From Bacillus sp. B15-48 (GTDB taxonomy: Bacteria; Bacillota; Bacilli; Bacillales; Cytobacillaceae): a DNA stretch of 64,000 nt. A program made the translations under genes and the position numbers. The stretch is from positions 868,001-932,000 of the forward strand of contig NZ_WOFU01000001.1 in assembly GCF_016879755.1 (NCBI RefSeq), read 5' to 3'. The notes beneath the pieces are model-generated. The model did no database searches and had not been told where the DNA came from. It saw only the letters and a program-made list of their open reading frames with translations. Shown in pieces: positions 1 through 8,349 of this stretch (position 1 is its first letter; each line of letters starts with the position of its first letter).

Positions 1-108
1 TATCTGCTGGAAGCCGCTTACTCATACAATACCTCATTTTCTTTAAAAATTAGTCGTTCAAAATATTGTAGCACAGTCCAATTTTGTTAAAAATAATTTG
101 TCATCTTG

Positions 109-133
109 ATGGGGGAAATCATCCCCCATTTTT
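109..133. terminator. Rho-independent terminator-like hairpin
   Basis: ATGGGGG (109-115) pairs with CCCCCAT (123-129) across a 7-nt loop and is followed by a short T run on the plus strand. It lies just beyond the 3' end of the minus-strand acyl-CoA synthetase gene, so it either ends a plus-strand gene lying before the window or works as a two-way barrier. Confidence 0.6.
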
Positions 134-189
134 ACTCTTGTTTACGTATAGTGTAATCATTTGCTTTTAAGGGAGATTGAACAGCAAAT

Positions 190-1848
190 TTAGTTATTAA
201 TTGGCCTGAATTGCTGTCTCAATTTATATTTCAAAATTTTTCCTCCTACCGTTTCAGGCAATCGATCAGTATAGATGATTTGTTTTGGCGTTTCAAAACT
301 AGCGAGCTTTTCCCGGCAAAAACGGATCAACTCTTCCTCTTCAACCTGTTGCCCACCCTTAAGGACGACGATCCCTGTTACCATTTCACCCCATTTTTCA
401 TGAGGCAAGCCAACCACTGCAGCATTTCCAACACTTGGGTGCATTCGAAGGACAGTTTCAACTCTTATACTGGAGACATTCTCTCCCCCAGATTTGATCA
501 CATCTTTATAACGATCAATCATGATGGCTAAACCTTCCTCATCATACATACAACTATCGCCAGAGTGAAACCAGCCACCTTCAAATGCTTCCCGTGTAGC
601 TTGTTCATTTTTATAATATCCTGACATAATCGCAGGGGAACGATAAACAACTTCACCAGATACTCCAGGCTTTGTTATCACCTCTCCTTGCTCGTCCTTA
701 AGAACGGATGCTAATAGAGGATTAGGCACACCAACATAATTGACAACTGGAGCATTCTTTTTGTACGTTTCTGGCCATTTATCATGCCAAAAACGATATC
801 CTGAAATCGATTCTGTCTGTGCTAACAACTCGTACAAGACTAAATCTTTTCCACATAATTCTTTGAGTTTATCATGATATTCTGGACTTAATGCAGCCCA
901 GCCATAAAAAATGACAGATAAACTAGTAGCATCATATTTTCCTTTATTATTGATAAAGGTATCCGTTAACTTTGCTAAAAAGGCTGGTGAACCCGCCCAA
1001 AATGCAGTCACTTTTTCATCGGTAATTGCTTGCGCCACAGAAGGTACATCAAAGGTACGTCCGATCACAAACGTGCCACCTGAGAGGAAGGAAGCAAAAG
1101 GGAGCACTTGATCTCCGACGTGAAAGATAATCGGCAAAAAGCTACATATTTTCAAATCACCTTCTAAATGCAACCCTCTTGACAGCGATAAAGCGGAATT
1201 AAAAGATGCGAAATACGTATATGTGTGGGAAATCATCACACCTTTTGGCATACTTGTTGTTCCTGAAGTGAAAAGAATTTCCCAAATATCATCCCCATGG
1301 ATTTCAACATCGGGTTCAACTGTCTCTTGATCGGATACAAACGATTCAAACGACTGACTCCCTACTATCACCTTGCCGTTAATTGGAATCGTAATATCTA
1401 AATCAAGATGATGTTCATTAAATACAGACTCAATTTTCGGCCAATGTTCGGAATCTGCTATAAAAACCTTAGGTTCTACTAGATTAATGATATAGGAAAT
1501 GACATCAGGTGCCAGCATCGTATTTACTGGCACAGCAACCATCCCTGCCTTTGCGACACCAATTTTTGCTATTAATGCCTCTGCTGAGTTATCACAGAAG
1601 AAAAAGACACGATCTCCACGGTTTAATCCTTTGTTCATAAGAGCATTCGCAAATTGATTGGCCTTATCATTCGCCTGTTTATACGTCAACCTGGCATTGC
1701 TTTTATGTGCGTATGCTCCCTCTCTTGCAACGATTGCTTCTTTATTTGGAAAACTATAAGTTACTCTTTCTAGCGTATCGCCAACACTCACTCTTTCCCA
1801 TCTATTCACATTTCTTCGATTATAAAGAGAAGTTACATCCATTTCCAT
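190..1848 (-). CDS. Acyl-CoA synthetase (AMP-forming), adenylate-forming family
   Basis: A 552-residue class I adenylate-forming enzyme that activates a carboxylic acid with ATP and joins it to CoA. The AMP-binding P-loop TSGTTSMPKG is at about 194-203, followed by YELLAQTES, the GWFHSGD motif and the hinge DRYKDVIKSGGENVSS. The conserved C-terminal lysine is in GGKILKY (about 537). Length is normal for the family. A GGTGAG ribosome site precedes the ATG. It is the last gene of a four-gene minus-strand operon with a PaaK-like ligase, a TRAP binding protein and a crotonase, suggesting catabolism of an imported organic or aromatic acid. The substrate cannot be read from sequence. Confidence 0.9.
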   Translation of the reverse strand: MEMDVTSLYNRRNVNRWERVSVGDTLERVTYSFPNKEAIVAREGAYAHKSNARLTYKQANDKANQFANALMNKGLNRGDRVFFFCDNSAEALIAKIGVAKAGMVAVPVNTMLAPDVISYIINLVEPKVFIADSEHWPKIESVFNEHHLDLDITIPINGKVIVGSQSFESFVSDQETVEPDVEIHGDDIWEILFTSGTTSMPKGVMISHTYTYFASFNSALSLSRGLHLEGDLKICSFLPIIFHVGDQVLPFASFLSGGTFVIGRTFDVPSVAQAITDEKVTAFWAGSPAFLAKLTDTFINNKGKYDATSLSVIFYGWAALSPEYHDKLKELCGKDLVLYELLAQTESISGYRFWHDKWPETYKKNAPVVNYVGVPNPLLASVLKDEQGEVITKPGVSGEVVYRSPAIMSGYYKNEQATREAFEGGWFHSGDSCMYDEEGLAIMIDRYKDVIKSGGENVSSIRVETVLRMHPSVGNAAVVGLPHEKWGEMVTGIVVLKGGQQVEEEELIRFCREKLASFETPKQIIYTDRLPETVGGKILKYKLRQQFRPINN

Positions 1849-1962
1849 TTAACTCACCGCCCCTCATGCTAATAAAAATAATTGATATCGAAATAAGAGT
1901 TAAAAGAAACTTCCCGATAAATTTGAAGCTATATAACGTCGATTAAATGACTTTAGCCATTT

Positions 1963-3327
1963 TTAGTAGTTTTTTTCAAATAATGGCGTCTTTGTTAGCG
2001 CCTTTCCTAAACTATGAGCTGGTACCCAAATGATGTCAGGCTTTACTCGAACTTCCCCACTCAGGGAGTTTTTTATCCGCTCTTCTAATTGATGTAAGTT
2101 AGATTGATCTGTATTTTCTCCATATTCGATTTTCAATTTCAAAGGTGGAGTCACTCTAGGTGGTTTTTCTTCCAACACAATTCTCATTTCCCCTGTAATT
2201 TCCGGGATAAATTTTGCAATGCTATTTTTAATGGCAGCTGGATAAATATTTGCGCCCTTAACAATTAACATATCATCTGAACGGCCAACGACTTTAATTC
2301 TTCTGCCTTTAAAACCACAGCCTGGACATTCATCCGTAAACACCTGAATAATATCACCTGAAGCGAATCGTAACATCGGGTTCACTTCCCGTTGCAGTGA
2401 AGTATAAATCGCTTCACCAATGACCCCATCGTAAATTTCTAGCGGCTCTTTTGTTTCAGGGTCGACTAAATCATCTGGATATAAGTCATAATCTGGAGAA
2501 ATAACGTGCATTCCGTAATATTCATCTGAGTCGCATGAATGCGCGATTGTACCAGCCAATGGACCAATCCAATCATAGACTCGACATCCAAAAGCTGATT
2601 CAAGTTTCTCTTTCACTTCTGGAATCCCGACGCCAATCTCCCCTACGAGAAAGAGTGCTTTAAAATTAAACTCTCTCACATGTTTTCCACAGACTTTCTC
2701 TGAATTGTCGATTAAATATTCAGCTAAAGACGGCGTCATAAACCCAGCATGTGGTTTTGTTAAATTCACATAGTTTAAAATCATTTCTGTCCCTGCTCTT
2801 ACATCTACGTCGATTGGTAGCGCGCCTGCTTTTCGAATTCCCCACAACACACCAGTAGTGGCATAAATACCAAGTGCATGCGCAAATAATATCCGATCCC
2901 CAGGAAAAATCCCCGCGTATTTTAGCATCGATTCGATTTGTAAAGCCAAAGAATCAAGGTCTTTATCGGATAATGTATACGTAAATGTCGGTGTTCCCGT
3001 CGTACCACTCGTTGTCGCGGTCAATTTAATTTTTTCCACTGGAGCACAAAGATGCATTCCGAATGGATGACCAAATCGCTCAAGCGATTCCTGCTGGCTC
3101 GCTCGTTCTTCGTCTTTAGTCATTAAGATTGGGAGTTTTTGAAAATCTTCTAGCGTTTTTATATCATTAGGGTTTACACCTAATTCATCAAACTTTCGAC
3201 GATATAGTTCTGAACTTCGATAACAATACATCATTTGATTACGTAACTTCTCTTCTCGATAATGCTTAAGTTGTTCGGCATTCATAAAATTTAACATTGT
3301 CGTAGTATAGGTCATTCGTGACATCAC
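1963..3327 (-). CDS. Phenylacetate-CoA ligase-like (PaaK family) adenylate-forming protein
   Basis: A 454-residue protein with the PaaK-type P-loop TATTSGTTGTP (about 103-113), a GRSDDMLIVKGANIYPAAI segment matching the hinge and C-terminal domain of PaaK ligases, and a cysteine pair (ECPGCGFKGRR) like that of PaaK relatives. AGGAGG lies 6 nt before a GTG that directly precedes ATG, so the start may be 3327 or 3324. It is the second adenylate-forming enzyme in the same operon, so the pathway may activate two different acids, or one may have drifted in specificity. No paa ring-epoxidation genes are nearby, so true phenylacetate catabolism is not supported here. Confidence 0.85.
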   Translation of the reverse strand: MMSRMTYTTTMLNFMNAEQLKHYREEKLRNQMMYCYRSSELYRRKFDELGVNPNDIKTLEDFQKLPILMTKDEERASQQESLERFGHPFGMHLCAPVEKIKLTATTSGTTGTPTFTYTLSDKDLDSLALQIESMLKYAGIFPGDRILFAHALGIYATTGVLWGIRKAGALPIDVDVRAGTEMILNYVNLTKPHAGFMTPSLAEYLIDNSEKVCGKHVREFNFKALFLVGEIGVGIPEVKEKLESAFGCRVYDWIGPLAGTIAHSCDSDEYYGMHVISPDYDLYPDDLVDPETKEPLEIYDGVIGEAIYTSLQREVNPMLRFASGDIIQVFTDECPGCGFKGRRIKVVGRSDDMLIVKGANIYPAAIKNSIAKFIPEITGEMRIVLEEKPPRVTPPLKLKIEYGENTDQSNLHQLEERIKNSLSGEVRVKPDIIWVPAHSLGKALTKTPLFEKNY

Positions 3328-3421
3328 ACTATTCCTCCTAAACTAAAATCCTAGGTAACAACAATTCTATAACTAGATTATGGTTGTACAGAAATCGATT
3401 TTATTATAGTAAAAGAATCAA

Positions 3422-4546
3422 TTATTCAATATCGATAATTTCTTGAGGCACTTTTCCTCCAGCATCCAAAATCGCATCTCTCCAGAGAATCGCCATTTTT
3501 TTGCCTGCATGACCTTCGTTTTCTAAATTTTCTATCCAATCAAACCATGTTTGCACGAATGCATGATTAAAGTGTTCTTGTACGCCAGGATCTAAGTCAT
3601 TGAAATGGACAAATCGCCCACCATTTCCTATGAAAATCTCCCTTGCCTCTTCTTCTAGTGACTGCTGGTATTCAGCGGCAGCAAAGATGTTTTCATCGGT
3701 TGCTTTTTTAATCATTTCTTGATACTCCTCAGGGATTCGATTCCACGTTTCTTCGGTCATCCCCGTATGAGTCGTCCCGTGTCCAAAATAGATTCCGTCA
3801 ATGGCATAAGTTAATAACTCGTCATACCCAAAGACATTCCAGCCAGGAATTTCATAAAACAGACCATCTAAGGCATTACGACTTAGAGAGTCGTACGCAT
3901 CAGTTGCTGGCATCGTAATCGCCGTTGCATTTAAATTATCAATTAGAATTTCTGTGATTCTAGAAGAGCTTCGCAGCCTTATGTCTCTAGTAAAGTCTTC
4001 GACGCGGTTAAATTCGACATCTTTTGTTCCAAATACATATGGATCTGTTAGCGGATTGGGAAAAGCGACAATCCCTTTATCGGCAAACTCGATTTCGTAG
4101 TATGTTTTGCCATCTTTAAGAACTTCATCACTATTCATCAAATTGTACATAGCGGTTGAGGCAATGGTTGAATTTGATTCTAATAATGGTAATTGGACAA
4201 CTTCAGTATAAGGAAAACGCTGGGGATCATATAATCCCGCAATTGTAAAGGCCATATCGACTGTTCCACCGCGAAGAGCATCATACTCATTTCCAAATGG
4301 GACTAATTCTCCGCCAACAAACACATCAAAGCTAATCGCACCTTCTGATTCTGCCTCAATTTGTTCGACCCAAGGTTCAAACATTCCAATATGCCAAGGA
4401 TGTAAACTAGGTATTCCAGAAGTAATTCTAAATTTAAACTGTTGTTCTTCTGAACTTCCTGTACTTTCACTTCCACATCCTGTTAAAAGTAAAGCAAAAA
4501 GAACTGCTGAAATAAAATGAATAAAACCAAACTTTTTACGGTTCAT
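3422..4546 (-). CDS. TRAP transporter solute-binding lipoprotein (DctP family)
   Basis: A 374-residue protein with a lipoprotein signal: positively charged N-terminus, hydrophobic core and lipobox LTGC with the acylated cysteine at about residue 24. The body fits the DctP/TAXI-independent fold, with an LHPWHIGMFEPWVEQIE start, GGTVDMAF and RLRSSSRITEILIDNLNA segments. It should capture a carboxylate outside the membrane for a DctQM permease. Neither DctQ nor DctM is in the window, so the permease is encoded elsewhere or the protein acts as a sensor. GGGGGAAG precedes the ATG. It sits between crotonase and CoA-ligase genes, linking uptake to CoA activation. Confidence 0.88.
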   Translation of the reverse strand: MNRKKFGFIHFISAVLFALLLTGCGSESTGSSEEQQFKFRITSGIPSLHPWHIGMFEPWVEQIEAESEGAISFDVFVGGELVPFGNEYDALRGGTVDMAFTIAGLYDPQRFPYTEVVQLPLLESNSTIASTAMYNLMNSDEVLKDGKTYYEIEFADKGIVAFPNPLTDPYVFGTKDVEFNRVEDFTRDIRLRSSSRITEILIDNLNATAITMPATDAYDSLSRNALDGLFYEIPGWNVFGYDELLTYAIDGIYFGHGTTHTGMTEETWNRIPEEYQEMIKKATDENIFAAAEYQQSLEEEAREIFIGNGGRFVHFNDLDPGVQEHFNHAFVQTWFDWIENLENEGHAGKKMAILWRDAILDAGGKVPQEIIDIE

Positions 4547-4633
4547 ATATCTTCCCCCTCGTAATCCTTTTTATTTAATGAAAAAAACTATTGTCTTGGA
4601 AATAGCGGACTTGCCTATTCGTCTATTGTGAAA

Positions 4634-5419
4634 TTAACTCCGTTTTCGGTTCACAAACTTCTTCATTTCATCAATAGGTTCCCCTGATAAGATCGATTGT
4701 TCAAAAAGCTCTGTATCATAAATCATGACATTTTTCATCAGACCTATACTAGCTGCGTTAGCAATCTTTTTCGTCAACCGAATGGGCATAAATGGGCTAG
4801 AATCAAGTTTATTAATGATCTTGTCCACTTCATCCATTAATTGATTTTTTGGAGTTACTTTTGTGACCAAATTCATTCTTACAGCTTCTTCAGAATTGAT
4901 CGTATCGCATAACATAATCAATTCTTTCGCCTTTGCGACGCCAACAATATTAATCAATCTAGGAGTACTCCCCCATGTGAAAAACATCCCTCTTTCTACT
5001 TCCGGTATCGAAATCGTTGCTTGTTCCGTCATAATACGGAAATCACAAGCAAGAGCGAGTGCTAATCCGCCCCCAATACAGGATCCATCGATTGCTACGA
5101 TCGTTACTTGCTCGAGTTCCTCTAATTTGTTCGTAATTTCGAGACCTTTAGATTGAATCAGTCTAGCAGCTGCAGTTGTATAACTGCCGGCTTCGAATTG
5201 CTCCATTAATTTGGAAAGGTCTGCTCCACCAGAAAAATGCTTTCCAGCCCCTTTAAATACTACAAACTTGATCTCGCTGTTATAACGAAGGTCAGAGATA
5301 ATTTCTAACAGTTCATCCATCATTTCTGGACTAATTGCATTCGCTTTTTCCGGGCGATTTAGCGTGATCGTTAACGTGTTATTGTTTTTTTCGATAAGTA
5401 AAGTTTCAAATTGTTTCAA
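4634..5419 (-). CDS. Enoyl-CoA hydratase/isomerase (crotonase) family protein
   Basis: A 261-residue crotonase-fold enzyme acting on CoA thioesters. The oxyanion-hole motif HFSGGADLSKL is at about 61-71 and the second signature AIDGSCIGGGLALALACDF near 109-127. The first catalytic Glu of classical hydratases (GGGCELAM in rat enoyl-CoA hydratase) is Ala here (GGGLALAL), while the second Glu (PEVERG) is kept, so isomerase, hydrolase or another crotonase reaction is possible. The start is TTG, supported by AAAAGGGG eight bases upstream. It is the first gene of the operon that continues through the TRAP protein and two CoA ligases. Confidence 0.88.
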   Translation of the reverse strand: MKQFETLLIEKNNNTLTITLNRPEKANAISPEMMDELLEIISDLRYNSEIKFVVFKGAGKHFSGGADLSKLMEQFEAGSYTTAAARLIQSKGLEITNKLEELEQVTIVAIDGSCIGGGLALALACDFRIMTEQATISIPEVERGMFFTWGSTPRLINIVGVAKAKELIMLCDTINSEEAVRMNLVTKVTPKNQLMDEVDKIINKLDSSPFMPIRLTKKIANAASIGLMKNVMIYDTELFEQSILSGEPIDEMKKFVNRKRS

Positions 5420-5499
5420 TTTTACATCCCCTTTTGCTTAAATTTTTTCAGATATTAGATTGGAAGATCATGATTCATGTTGTTTTTAATTTTTTGATT

Positions 5500-5517
5500 A
5501 GTTAATATTTATTAACT
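5500..5517. promoter_or_regulatory. Operator-like inverted repeat upstream of the CoA operon
   Basis: GTTAATATTTATTAAC (5501-5516) has seven-base arms that extend to AGTTAATA/TATTAACT, about 80 bp before the TTG start of the crotonase gene. It shares its half-site with the palindrome at 5670. The size and symmetry suit a dimeric TetR- or MarR-type repressor. No regulator gene is in the window. Confidence 0.5.
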
Positions 5518-5669
5518 TAAATAAATTTTCAATCTATTTTTTGCAATTATACGCTTATTTGTCTTCCCAACAGAAAAAAATCATCTAACCGTTGCTAATC
5601 GTTTTTATGGTAAACAACGAAGAAGTTTGGAGAGAAACATGGTTTGTCTAATGGACCGTGAACTCATTT

Positions 5670-5689
5670 GTTAGTTAATATTAACTAAC
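5670..5689. promoter_or_regulatory. Perfect 20-bp palindrome, second operator candidate
   Basis: GTTAGTTAATATTAACTAAC is fully self-complementary over 20 bp. The core AGTTAAT matches the half-site at 5500. The two sites are about 170 bp apart upstream of the catabolic operon, which would allow cooperative or looping repression. The regulator is unknown. Confidence 0.55.
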
Positions 5690-5837
5690 TTATATGAATG
5701 TTTCAAGTGTTTTTTTTGGCTGAAATACTGCCCTACCTCCAAAAAAACACCCATAAAAGGATGTTTTCATTAATAAAACCCAGTAAACATCTGTGATTAC
5801 GCAGTTTTTTACTTTTAGAATTAACAATTTAACTTAT

Positions 5838-6115
5838 TTAAACTTTACAATTATATCAGAGCGGGGGTCGAATCTACTGGCCTAATTTATTATTGAAAAA
5901 AGTGAAACGCGAGATCCATTCCCGGTGTTACTCGGGATAGTAAAGAGAAAATTAAAAAAAGCTACCGCAACTATATGCGATAACTCTCTCCCTTTAGCAA
6001 TTCACAGTCCTGGGGGATCTGACCAGATTCACAAAAAAGCCCATCCACTTCCGTGGAACATCCTGTGAAACAAGATTATTCGGGGCGTCACTGTGACGCT
6101 TTTTACCACGCTTTT
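5838..6115. repeat. REP-like repeats (degenerate REP-A and full REP-B) in the 5.44-6.12 kb gap
   Basis: The gap contains a degenerate REP-A copy near 5838-5869 (ACTTTACAATTATATCAGAGCGGGGGT is a decayed form of the family) and a full REP-B copy: GTGGAACATCCTGTGAAACAAG followed by the hairpin GCGTCAC-T-GTGACGC at 6085-6099 and a T run. A weak GGGGGATCTGACC match lies near 6012. REP-B could act as the terminator-like end of a transcript. No gene is seen in the gap. Confidence 0.7.
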
Positions 6116-6123
6116 TACCACCC

Positions 6124-6939
6124 CTAAAGATAAGTATGTATATGCCGGTTAAAATCTGTATAGATACTAGTGATATTGTAAGGCGATTCTTCTCCTAGTA
6201 TGGTTAATCGACTGATGGAATCGATGAGCATTTCTTTTGTTTTTAAATTTTCATATATCGCTAGATTGGAGTGATTGGGCAATAGGCCCAAAAATTCTAG
6301 TTTTTTATACGAGGTGCTAATCTCCCTAGAACTATATGAATCGTTATAGAGTAGCTTCGCTTTTTTCTCTTTAAATTCCTCGTGAAGTATTTGTTCGCCT
6401 GCTTGAAGGGTTTGAAGGTATGTATCGTAACACTCTAATATTTCGAAATCTAAATCATCGAGTTGTTTTAATATTTCAAGTGTCTTATATAGCTTCCTGA
6501 AGTCAATGTCTTCACTGAAATCAACTTCCCCAGCCCATACAATACAGGAAGCACAATAGCTTCTCATTTTTTCAGACTTTGCTTCCACTGCCTCATGAAA
6601 AATGTTCTTGATAAACTGATAAAAATTAGGATTGGTATGAACCAGAAGATAGTTTTTTAAAGATTTTATTTCGTTTTTATCCATTACTTGTGTAATGCTA
6701 TCGATTGCTTTTTGAATTTTATCGACTTCATGCTCGAATATTACTTCTTTCCCGTTCATATTAACTGTGTTTAACACAGCAGCTGTTGCCCCAATCGCTC
6801 CAATCCCTAAATTATAATAAATTTGTAAATCCGCAGGAATATTAGCTGATAAGACCAGGGCATTGGCAGCTGTACCACTAGTTAGCCCTTGAATAATTGA
6901 TTCTTTTATGACTTCATTGTTTTTTCGTTCGTTGGTCAA
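6124..6939 (-). CDS. Hypothetical protein (271 aa)
   Basis: I do not recognise this family. The N-terminal 70 residues are rich in Ala, Gly and Leu (around GLTSGTAANALVLSANIP and YYNLGIGAIGATAAVL) and could form one or two weak membrane or amphipathic helices. The rest is charged and helical, with two cysteines close together (YCASC). An ATG start follows an AAGGAGGAG-type site. It is the last gene of a run transcribed leftward from 8028, 43 bp after an 86-residue gene. The run includes a broken RNase H gene, so the group may be a degraded accessory island. Confidence 0.6.
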   Translation of the reverse strand: MTNERKNNEVIKESIIQGLTSGTAANALVLSANIPADLQIYYNLGIGAIGATAAVLNTVNMNGKEVIFEHEVDKIQKAIDSITQVMDKNEIKSLKNYLLVHTNPNFYQFIKNIFHEAVEAKSEKMRSYCASCIVWAGEVDFSEDIDFRKLYKTLEILKQLDDLDFEILECYDTYLQTLQAGEQILHEEFKEKKAKLLYNDSYSSREISTSYKKLEFLGLLPNHSNLAIYENLKTKEMLIDSISRLTILGEESPYNITSIYTDFNRHIHTYL

Positions 6940-6982
6940 TTTTCATCTCCTCCTTGTTAGCTTTCGATCCTCAAATCAGTTC

Positions 6983-7243
6983 CTACCAATCGCTCTTCCT
7001 TATTCGGTTATCCATTAAAATTGCAAACAAATAGGAAGGTGCTTGCAGATTTTGTAGCGGTACGGTGTTTTCAAGTGGTACATATTTTAACGCTTCATTA
7101 AATATACTTTTTGAGACAGAACGATTGGTCCTACTTAGTTTCAAGGTATTTCCTTTTATCACATAGGTAAATTCTCCGCCTCTTATTTGTTTAAATACTT
7201 GTCCTTCATGCTCCTTAATTCTTTCCCAAACCCTTTCTAACAT
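6983..7243 (-). CDS. Conserved-looking small protein (86 aa)
   Basis: A small basic protein starting MLERVWERIKEHEGQVF and ending with SYLFAILMDNRIRKSDW. The pattern of a short beta-rich core (EFTYVIKGNTLKLSRTNRSVSKS) followed by a PLENTVPLQNL segment looks like a folded domain, but I cannot name the family with confidence. Its ATG directly abuts the stop codon of the disrupted RNase H gene (TAA then ATG), so translation may now depend on coupling to that broken frame. Confidence 0.6.
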   Translation of the reverse strand: MLERVWERIKEHEGQVFKQIRGGEFTYVIKGNTLKLSRTNRSVSKSIFNEALKYVPLENTVPLQNLQAPSYLFAILMDNRIRKSDW

Positions 7244-7555
7244 TTAGCTCATCTCCCTTTCACATCCAAGGTGAATTGGAATCAGTCCCCCGGTAATGTA
7301 ACGCTTTACTACGGCGGGGGACTGATTGAAAAATCTATTTTTATTATATTGTTTTAGAAAACTAAGACCATGAACAATAGCTAAAAATCCCCCAATATTA
7401 TTGGTGCCTAAGATAGGGCCATAGTGAAAAAGAACATTTCCATTTTTCGTATAAACTCCTTTGTATTCCGTTGCTCCCGGGTTTCCAGAACAGGCTGCAT
7501 CAACGCAAATACTTTCTTCTATAAAGGAATCATTTTCAAATAAATCTCGGTACAC
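7244..7555 (-). pseudogene. RNase H1 (B. halodurans type), truncated by a REP-like element
   Basis: The first 70 residues match the catalytic core of Bacillus RNase HI: ICVDAACSGNPGATEYKGV, then NGNVLFHYGPI and GTNNIGGFLAIVHGLSFLK. Two faults show it is dead. The catalytic Glu of the GEFLAIVHGL motif is Gly, and after FLKQYNKNRFF the frame runs into a REP-A hairpin (7280-7327) that encodes the last residues and the stop. The strands carrying the later catalytic Asp residues are missing. The remaining frame is 103 aa, and a complete enzyme would need about 60 to 80 more residues. The N-terminal hybrid-binding domain is also absent or was never present. Confidence 0.8.
7280..7327. repeat. REP-A palindrome inserted in the RNase H gene
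   Basis: AATCAGTCCCCC (7280-7291) is the exact complement of GGGGGACTGATT (7316-7327), enclosing a loop with ACGCTTTAC, the same internal motif as other REP-A copies. It lies inside the truncated RNase H reading frame and supplies its new stop region. Confidence 0.8.
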
Positions 7556-7566
7556 GGTGACGAATC

Positions 7567-8028
7567 CTACTTCCGGATGATTTTTACACCTAGCTTTTGA
7601 CGCTCACGACATTGCCTTTTAAATGCTTTGCTCGCTTCTTTATTCCCCATAATAGTGAGGGTTGTAGCAAACTCATCCTTATTGATAGAACGGTATAAGG
7701 CATTAATCTTTCGCTTAATATAGTTTGCAAAGTAAAAGGTAAGAATGGCTCTATCACACTCAAAGTCTCTATTCTTTATAAACCAGTCAACTAGGCGTTC
7801 AACATGAATTTCATCCGGCATTAGAAATGCTCCATCGAGGTATTGAGCTGACCCAATAATTGTATCAACAGTATTGGTTGCTGACATAACACAACTTGCA
7901 CCTAGACGGTCATAGTGCTCTTGCCCTTCATATTTGATAGAATAATGTTTAATTAATTGGGTTGCTTCATCTACCTTAGCTTTAATATTTTGTATATCCT
8001 CTGGTGTAAGCTTTATAGTTTCACTCAT
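7567..8028 (-). CDS. Hypothetical helical protein (153 aa)
   Basis: Unrecognised. The protein is mostly predicted helix, with basic residues concentrated at the C-terminus (KAFKRQCRERQKLGVKIIRK), which would fit nucleic-acid binding but proves nothing. It contains CVMSATNTVDTIIGSAQYL and FYFANYIKRKINALYRSI segments. An ATG with AAGGGGATATAAA upstream supports the start. It is the first gene of the leftward group ending at 6124, 11 bp before the broken RNase H gene. Confidence 0.6.
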   Translation of the reverse strand: MSETIKLTPEDIQNIKAKVDEATQLIKHYSIKYEGQEHYDRLGASCVMSATNTVDTIIGSAQYLDGAFLMPDEIHVERLVDWFIKNRDFECDRAILTFYFANYIKRKINALYRSINKDEFATTLTIMGNKEASKAFKRQCRERQKLGVKIIRK

Positions 8029-8209
8029 TTTATATCCCCTTCACAAAACTAAACTTTTTGTTAATTTTGCCAAACAAACAAATAGAAGGGCATGTCTCAA
8101 AAGTAATCATTTCACAACAAAAAAAATGCCCACCAAGCGACCTGGATTTGCCTACCTGACCCGTCCCATTTTTTGATTGGCTTAATGAATAATTTATTTA
8201 CATAAAAAG

Positions 8210-8341
8210 GATTGTTGTAAAACAGAGCAGTGGATGAGTCGATTAAAAGACCCATCCACTTTAATGGAATCATTGGTGAAACAAGAAACTTTCGAGGTGT
8301 AACTGTAACGTACACTTTTATCAGTGCAGGGGACCCCAGAA
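8210..8341. repeat. Composite REP-like element (hairpin + diverged REP-B + REP-A)
   Basis: GTGGATG-GTC...GAC-CATCCAC forms a hairpin near 8229-8260. A diverged REP-B core follows (GGTGAAACAAGAAACTTTCGAG then GTAACTGTAACG), then a REP-A end (TACACTTTTATCAGTGCAGGGGACCCC, 8310-8336). The same order of parts occurs near 6.0 kb and 12.1 kb. A 67-codon frame through it (8112-8315, minus) is treated as spurious. Between 8029 and 8210 I see no gene. Confidence 0.7.
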
Positions 8342-8349
8342 CTTAGAAA

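Noticed and set aside
8112-8315. 67-codon minus-strand frame
   Set aside because: Lies wholly in a composite REP-like element, no ribosome site, and the same DNA exists as non-coding repeat elsewhere.
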